Shown here piece by piece: positions 58,205-64,000 of a stretch of DNA of 64,000 nt. Origin of the DNA: Arthrobacter sp. B1I2. Its GTDB lineage: Bacteria > Actinomycetota > Actinomycetes > Actinomycetales > Micrococcaceae. The notes below the pieces were generated by a model, which saw only the letters and a list, made by a program, of their open reading frames with translations, did no database searches and was not told the DNA's origin. The stretch's first letter is position 1. Each line of letters opens with the position of its first letter. The stretch lies in the NCBI RefSeq assembly GCF_030816485.1, contig NZ_JAUSYC010000001.1, forward strand, positions 3,038,001 to 3,102,000, written 5' to 3'. A program made the position numbers and the translations under genes.

Positions 58205-58207
<3 letters not shown>
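58193..58207 (+). promoter_or_regulatory. -10 box and leaderless start of metK
   Basis: TAAGGT (58193-58198) is followed by six bases and the GTG at 58205. There is no ribosome site and no room for a SAM riboswitch on such a transcript. Confidence 0.5.
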
Positions 58208-59440
<1,233 letters not shown>

Positions 59441-59532
59441 GCTGCTTCGGCCGGGATGCCGGCAGAACAATGTCAGTGCCCGGTGATTGGCTGTTCCTGT
59501 CCAAACCCGGTAGCTGAACGGAGGTAACCGCC

Positions 59533-61617
59533 ATGGTTGCTGACAGTTCCGTCCAGCCATCCCTCCTGCAGGGTTTCCCTGCACGTCCGGTCCAAGGCGG
59601 CGTGGCGGTGGCGGAGCGGCTCCCGGTGGCACGGGTGCTCGTTGAGTCCTCGCTGCCACATCTGGACCGCCCTTTTGACTATGCAGTCCCGGTTGCACTC
59701 GACCATGCAGCCCAGCCGGGCGTCCGGGTCAAGGTTAAATTCAACGGCCAGGACCTCAACGGGTTTCTGCTTGAGCGCATGGCCGTCTCCGACGCCGGAC
59801 ACAACCTGGTGCCACTGGCCAAGGTCGTGTCCCCGGTTCCGGTCCTTACGCCGGCCGTCAGGGACCTTGCCACCGCCGTCGCTGCACGGTATGCCGGTAC
59901 GGTCAGCGATGTCCTCCGCCTCGCAGTTCCACCCCGCGTTGCAGGGTTGGAAAAGGACTTTCCCGGCGCACTGGACACCGCCGGGGCGGAGGGTATGCCG
60001 GGCACGCCTGGTGACTCCGACTTTCCAGCCTGGACCCCGTACCGCACAGGTGCCGCATTCCTGCGGCACCTGGCCGGCGGGGGATCACCACGTGCCGTCG
60101 TCAACCCGCTGCAGGGGTACGGGCCTGCCGGCTGGCCGGACCTGCTGGCCCAGGCCGCCGCTGCCGCCTATGCCTCCGGCCGTGGCGCCCTGCTGCTGGT
60201 GCCCGACTACCGGGACCTTGACCGGCTGGAGAAAGCACTCACCGACCTGGTGCCGGAGCATGCCGTGGCCAGGCTCACCGCCGACGACGGCCCCACACCC
60301 CGGTACCGGAACTTCCTGCGTCTGCTCGCCGGCACGGCAAAAGTCGCCATCGGTACCCGTTCGGCAGCCTTCGCCCCGGTGCAGGACCTGGGGCTTGTGG
60401 CCTGCTGGGACGACGGCGATGACCTCCACATCGAGCAGCGGGCACCTTACGCCCACGCCAGGGAGGTCCTGCTCCTCCGGGCGGAGCAGGAGGGGACGGC
60501 CTGCCTTCTCGCCGGGCACGCCCGCAGCACCGAGGTCCAGCGTCTGGTGGAGGCCGGCTGGGCCGTCCCCGTTGACGTCGGGCGTGCCACCGTCCGCGGG
60601 ACCGTTCCCCGCGTGGTCAGCACTGCCGACAGCTTCGAGCGGGGGCGGGACCCGCTGGCCACCCTCGCCCGCCTCCCGCATGCCGCGTGGCAGGCCGCCA
60701 AGGAAGGGTTGGAGCGCGGCCCTGTCCTGGTCCAGGTTGCCAGGGCGGGCTATGCGCCCTCGCTGGTGTGCGAAACATGCCGGGAACCGGCCCGCTGCGG
60801 CAACTGCCAGGGACCCCTGGCGCTGGCCGGCACATCCGCACTGCCCCAATGCCGGTGGTGCTCCACCCCGGCCCCGGACTGGACGTGTTCACATTGCGGT
60901 GGGCGGCGTCTTCGAAAAGGTGCTACCGGAGTCCTGCGCACTGCCGAGGAGCTTGGCCGCGCGTTTCCCGGGAAAACGGTCATCACGTCCTCCGGCGACC
61001 AGGTGAAAGCCACGGTGGGCGCGGGCAAGGCGCTGGTGGTGGCAACGGTGGGGGCCGAACCGGTCGCGGACGGCGGGTATGCCGCAGCCCTGCTGCTGGA
61101 CGGGGATTCCCTGCTGCGCCGGGAGACCCTCCGCGCGGGCGAAGACACGGTGCGCCGCTGGTTCAACGCCGCTGCCCTCGTCCGCCCCGCCCCGGACGGT
61201 GGGCTGGTGGTGGTCACCGCCACGGACACGGCCGCCACCGGCGCGCTGCTGCGGTGGGATCCGGCAGGTTACGCGGGCCGGGAGCTGTCCCTGCGCGTGG
61301 AGCTGCAGCTTCCCCCGGCGGTGCGCATCGCGTCAGTAACAGGGCCGCGCGCCGCCGTCGAACACTACACCGGCGCCGTGGAAGCGGACCTTGCCGGCAC
61401 GGGAATAACAGTCCGTACCGCAGGCCCGGCCCCGCTGCTGCTCACCGCACAACCCTCCGGCAGGCGCTCCGCGGAGGATGTACGGACCCTGCTGTTCTTC
61501 CCCTACGGCCAGGCCACCGCCGTCGTCCGTGTCCTGCGGGCCACCCGGGCAGCCGTGGCCGCCAAGCGGACCACGGAACCGGTGCAGTTGCGCCTGGACG
61601 GCGTGGACGTCATCTAG
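59533..61617 (+). CDS. priA: Primosomal protein N' (PriA), actinobacterial form with degenerate helicase motifs
   Basis: The 694-residue protein has the PriA N-terminal DNA-binding domain (LPHLDRPFDYAVP), the paired-cysteine zinc module (CETCREPARCGNC ... CRWCSTPAPDWTCSHCGG) and C-terminal helicase-like folds. The Walker A GKT motif is missing: the corresponding region reads NPLQGYGPAGWPDLLAQ. The DEEH box is replaced by WDDGDDLH. Actinobacterial PriA proteins are known to lose these motifs, so it probably restarts replication as a structural DNA-binding factor without helicase activity. The ATG has GGAGG nine bases upstream. Only 28 bases separate it from the convergent glycosyltransferase. 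Confidence 0.93.
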   Translation: MVADSSVQPSLLQGFPARPVQGGVAVAERLPVARVLVESSLPHLDRPFDYAVPVALDHAAQPGVRVKVKFNGQDLNGFLLERMAVSDAGHNLVPLAKVVSPVPVLTPAVRDLATAVAARYAGTVSDVLRLAVPPRVAGLEKDFPGALDTAGAEGMPGTPGDSDFPAWTPYRTGAAFLRHLAGGGSPRAVVNPLQGYGPAGWPDLLAQAAAAAYASGRGALLLVPDYRDLDRLEKALTDLVPEHAVARLTADDGPTPRYRNFLRLLAGTAKVAIGTRSAAFAPVQDLGLVACWDDGDDLHIEQRAPYAHAREVLLLRAEQEGTACLLAGHARSTEVQRLVEAGWAVPVDVGRATVRGTVPRVVSTADSFERGRDPLATLARLPHAAWQAAKEGLERGPVLVQVARAGYAPSLVCETCREPARCGNCQGPLALAGTSALPQCRWCSTPAPDWTCSHCGGRRLRKGATGVLRTAEELGRAFPGKTVITSSGDQVKATVGAGKALVVATVGAEPVADGGYAAALLLDGDSLLRRETLRAGEDTVRRWFNAAALVRPAPDGGLVVVTATDTAATGALLRWDPAGYAGRELSLRVELQLPPAVRIASVTGPRAAVEHYTGAVEADLAGTGITVRTAGPAPLLLTAQPSGRRSAEDVRTLLFFPYGQATAVVRVLRATRAAVAAKRTTEPVQLRLDGVDVI

Positions 61618-61645
61618 GGAAGGCGTGGTCTGCCGCGGCCCACCT

Positions 61646-62722
61646 TCAGCGGCGCCTTTTCGCCGCTACCTCGTGCGCCGCGTCCACCAGCTGCCGTGCC
61701 GATTCATCCCAGCTGAACTCCGCCGCCCGGGCCGTTGAGCGGCGCGACATGTCCTGCCAGTGCGCGTCGTCCTGCAGCTGTGCCACCGCGCCGGCGAACT
61801 GGCCGGGTGACTCCGGGTCCACATAGATGGCGGCGTTCGCGCCGACTTCCCGGAAGATTGGGATGTCGCTGGCGATCACCGGGGTACCCACGGCCATCGC
61901 CTCGACCAGGGGAAGGCCGTATCCCTCGGCCCGGGAGAGGCTCACCAGTGCCGTGGCCCGCCGCAGCAGCCCGTCATACTCCGCGTCCGTCACGCCGTTG
62001 TGGAACACCACGGAAGCGCCGGCGGGGATGATGCTTTCCAGTTCCGCCCGCCGCTGCGGCGTGATCCGGCTGAGCAGGTGCAGCGTGTAGCCGGGCAGCC
62101 TGGACATGCCGGCCACCATGGTTTCCACGTTCTTGTAGGGCATGAAGGAACCCATGTAAATGATCGTTTTGTCCGCACCGTCGGCCGGGTTGCGTGGTTC
62201 CTGCGCCGGTTGCGGGGCGTTGGCGACAATGCGCACGGGCCTGCGCGTCAGGCGGTACTTGGCCATCAGCGCCTCGGTGGTCCGGCTGATGGTGGCCACG
62301 GTATCGGCCCGGTTGAGGAGCAGCCGTTGCGGCCAAAACGCCTTGTGGTAGAGGCGCCAAAGCAGCCGGACGGGGGCCGGCAGGAATCCCGGGGGAGCCG
62401 GGTGCTCATAGTAGATGAGGTCGTGCAAAGTCAGGATCAGCCCGTACTTCCGGCCCCAGGTGCCCATTGTCTGCATGGGACACACCACCACGTCCGCCCC
62501 GATCGCGTTCACCTTCCGGGCAACGAAAAGCTCCAGGGGCGAGAGCGGGCTGCTGATCAGCGTGTAGGGCACGTCAGGCAGGAGGGCGAGTTGCCGGACG
62601 TCGGAGACCAGCATGGAGACGTCAGCGATCCTCGCCGTGGCAGCGATCAGGCTGGCTCCATAGCGGCTGATGCCATCGTGATGGTCGGTACGGGTGAAAC
62701 GTGCATCAATGACGATCTTCAC
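61646..62722 (-). CDS. GT4-family glycosyltransferase
   Basis: The 358-residue GT-B enzyme has the GT4 donor-sugar motif EGYGLPLVEAMAVGTPVIASD (split over the Glu-x7-Glu pattern) and FGYxG-like segments (IYMGSFMPYKNVE). The N-terminus starts with MKIVIDARFTR and H-D-G-I-S-R, typical of GT4. It probably adds a sugar to a cell-surface glycan or lipid; the acceptor and sugar are unknown. It starts with GTG overlapping the stop of the hydrolase gene (GTGA), so the two are translated together. The last codons (AKRRR) include a palindrome, AGCGGCG/CGCCGCT, that may serve as terminator. Confidence 0.88.
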   Translation of the reverse strand: MKIVIDARFTRTDHHDGISRYGASLIAATARIADVSMLVSDVRQLALLPDVPYTLISSPLSPLELFVARKVNAIGADVVVCPMQTMGTWGRKYGLILTLHDLIYYEHPAPPGFLPAPVRLLWRLYHKAFWPQRLLLNRADTVATISRTTEALMAKYRLTRRPVRIVANAPQPAQEPRNPADGADKTIIYMGSFMPYKNVETMVAGMSRLPGYTLHLLSRITPQRRAELESIIPAGASVVFHNGVTDAEYDGLLRRATALVSLSRAEGYGLPLVEAMAVGTPVIASDIPIFREVGANAAIYVDPESPGQFAGAVAQLQDDAHWQDMSRRSTARAAEFSWDESARQLVDAAHEVAAKRRR

Positions 62723-63648
62723 GCGGGATGGTCCTTCAGGAAGCTGCGGATGTAGCGGGCGGCCGGCTCGGGTGTTTCGTAGTGGATCAGGTGTCCGACG
62801 CCGGGAATCACCTTCAGTTCCCCGTCCGGAAGCAGTGCCAGGAGGCGGTGCTGGTTGGGAAGGGTGGCGATTTCATCCTTTTCGCCGGCAATCAGCAGGA
62901 CGGGAAGTTCCAGTTGTCCGGCGACCTCTGCCACGTGGTTGCTGACCGAAGCGGTAAATGACTCCAGCAGGCTGTCCCGGTCGGCAAAGGAACTGAAATA
63001 AGCGTGGTGCTGGCCGTGGATGAAGGCCCGCAGCTCCTTGTCGCGGGTCTTGGCCATGGTCCCGCTCATGACCCTCACGATCAGCGGATTGCGCAGCAGC
63101 GCCAGCCCGGGCCTGCGGGGGAGCCGCGCCGCCAGCCGGTAGTACAGCACGGCCAGCCGCGTCATCAGGCCCTTGGGTCCTTCCAGCGCCGGAGCGGCGA
63201 TGGGGTTGATGAGGATCAGGGGGCGCACGGCCTCCGGGTTGTTGGCCACGAAGTGCGCGGCCACGATGGAGCCGAAGGAGTGCCCCAGCAGCACGGTATC
63301 CGGTCCCAGGCCCTGGGCCGCCATGAAGTCAGTGATGAACTGCCCGTAGCGTTCCACCGAGTGCGGGTCCCGGGCAAAGGCATCCGAACTGCCGAACCCA
63401 GGCAGGTCGGGCATGATGATGCGCATTTCCGGGAGCTGGTCCGCGACGCGCAGGAGCCCGTGGTGGTCGCCGCGGAACCCGTGGACCACCAGGACGGTGC
63501 GGGTCTCCGGCGTCTCCTGCAGGGGCTCGTAGGTCCAGAAGGCCACCGTGCCGCCGTCGAGGGTCACGGTTGAGGCGGAGGCGCGGGCGGAAAGTTCAAC
63601 GCTCAGGTATGCAGGCGCAGGGGAGGTCCCCGGGTTAACGGTGTCCAT
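62719..63648 (-). CDS. Alpha/beta-hydrolase fold protein
   Basis: The 309-residue hydrolase has nucleophile serine in LLGHSFGSIVA (G-H-S-x-G), oxyanion segment VVHGFRGDHHG, an acid residue in LIAGEKDEIA and the histidine in PGVGHLIHYE. This fits epoxide hydrolase/esterase-like enzymes; the substrate is unknown. I chose the ATG at 63648 (MDTVNPG) because the open frame to 63720 runs into the next gene. It overlaps the glycosyltransferase by four bases and lies seven bases after the aldo/keto reductase gene, so the three minus-strand genes are probably one operon. Confidence 0.88.
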   Translation of the reverse strand: MDTVNPGTSPAPAYLSVELSARASASTVTLDGGTVAFWTYEPLQETPETRTVLVVHGFRGDHHGLLRVADQLPEMRIIMPDLPGFGSSDAFARDPHSVERYGQFITDFMAAQGLGPDTVLLGHSFGSIVAAHFVANNPEAVRPLILINPIAAPALEGPKGLMTRLAVLYYRLAARLPRRPGLALLRNPLIVRVMSGTMAKTRDKELRAFIHGQHHAYFSSFADRDSLLESFTASVSNHVAEVAGQLELPVLLIAGEKDEIATLPNQHRLLALLPDGELKVIPGVGHLIHYETPEPAARYIRSFLKDHPA

Positions 63649-63655
63649 GGCGGGC

Positions 63656-64000
63656 CTAGTTGACGTTGTCCGGATGGGACCCGGTCCGCTGGCCGCGGTC
63701 CAGCGCGTTGATGGCCGCAAGATCGCGTTCGGAGAGCTGGAAGCCGAAGACGTCGAGGTTCTCCCGGATCCGCGCTTCCGAGCTGGCCTTGGGGATGGCG
63801 ATGTTCCCCAGCTGCATGTGCCAGCGCAGAATCACCTGGGCGGGGGACCGGCCGTGCTCGGCGGCGCAGGCCTGGATGACAGGATCGGCCAGCACCTGGC
63901 CGCGGCCCAGCGGGCTCCAGGCCTCGGTGCGGATGCCCAGCTCCGCGTGCCTGCTGCGCAGTTCCTCCTGCTGCAGCCAGGGGTGCAGTTCGATCTGGTT
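63656..64000 (-). CDS. Aldo/keto reductase, C-terminal part (5' end beyond window)
   Basis: The frame is open to the window edge, giving the last 114 residues. Visible AKR motifs are NQIELHPWLQQ (core strand after the active-site region), the SPLGRG turn, and the NADPH-binding IPKASSEARIRENL. C-terminal SHPDNVN is typical of the AKR5-like bacterial group (2,5-diketo-gluconate reductase class). The catalytic Tyr/Lys/His lie outside the window. It probably reduces aldehydes or ketones with NADPH; the substrate is unknown. Confidence 0.85.
   Translation of the reverse strand, partial: NQIELHPWLQQEELRSRHAELGIRTEAWSPLGRGQVLADPVIQACAAEHGRSPAQVILRWHMQLGNIAIPKASSEARIRENLDVFGFQLSERDLAAINALDRGQRTGSHPDNVN

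Noticed and set aside
59537..61006. A 489-codon plus-strand frame inside priA
   Set aside because: It is priA read in another frame; rich in Arg/Ser/Pro, with no start signal of its own.

Overview
This window is a GC-rich chromosomal segment from a high-GC Gram-positive bacterium. It most resembles the Micrococcaceae, such as Arthrobacter or Pseudarthrobacter. The evidence is the actinobacterial gene order (thrS-HIT-pgsA; yebC-ruvCAB-yajC-secDF-rsh; alaS-ruvX-mltG-aroECKB-efp-nusB; pyrRBC-orf-carAB-pyrF-mihF-gmk-rpoZ-coaBC-metK-priA), the frequent GTG and TTG starts, the actinobacterial integration host factor, the MurT/GatD pair, and a short interspersed repeat of a kind familiar from Arthrobacter genomes. 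It is almost entirely core housekeeping sequence. I see no prophage, insertion sequence, CRISPR array, rRNA or tRNA gene, and no gene-free stretch longer than about 230 bases.

Layout. 1-1595 is the 3' part of an error-prone polymerase DnaE2. 1724-4952 holds thrS, a HIT hydrolase and a phosphatidylinositol-phosphate synthase. pdxS follows at 5091, but its partner pdxT is at 11858. Between them lie an M3 oligopeptidase, a ferric-reductase-like flavocytochrome, and the murT-gatD pair that amidates lipid II. 12572-19274 holds yebC, the Holliday-junction genes ruvC, ruvA and ruvB, and the Sec translocon accessories yajC, secD and secF. It is followed by the bifunctional (p)ppGpp enzyme, an AbiEi-antitoxin-like protein whose gene overlaps the rsh 3' end, a DUF349 protein, a membrane-anchored cyclophilin, hisS, an APC permease, aspS, a GNAT enzyme, an acVLRF1-type peptidyl-tRNA hydrolase and rarA.

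33138-44973 starts with rpsD and two small membrane proteins. It continues with alaS, ruvX, mltG, the shikimate genes aroE, aroC, aroK and aroB, a TPR-like protein, efp and nusB. A PrsW-type protease gene on the opposite strand separates this from the pyrimidine operon (46504-55441). That operon is headed by pyrR with a recognisable PyrR RNA-binding loop in its leader, and its genes overlap almost continuously through pyrF. mihF, gmk, rpoZ, coaBC, metK and priA follow. The window ends with a minus-strand group: an aldo/keto reductase (cut by the edge), an alpha/beta hydrolase and a GT4 glycosyltransferase.

The most interesting signals are regulatory or small-scale. Five genes carry a TANNNT hexamer exactly 6-7 nt before the start codon, which suggests leaderless transcripts, including a back-to-back murT/pdxT pair. 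There is a perfect inverted repeat between the cyclophilin gene and hisS, and a DnaA-box-bearing 18-bp hairpin. An interspersed repeat supplies the stop codon of acVLRF1. MltG has a histidine-rich cytoplasmic tail, MurT lacks the zinc-ribbon cysteines, and HisRS has archaeal/eukaryotic-like signatures. I do not see a clearly new multi-gene system here.
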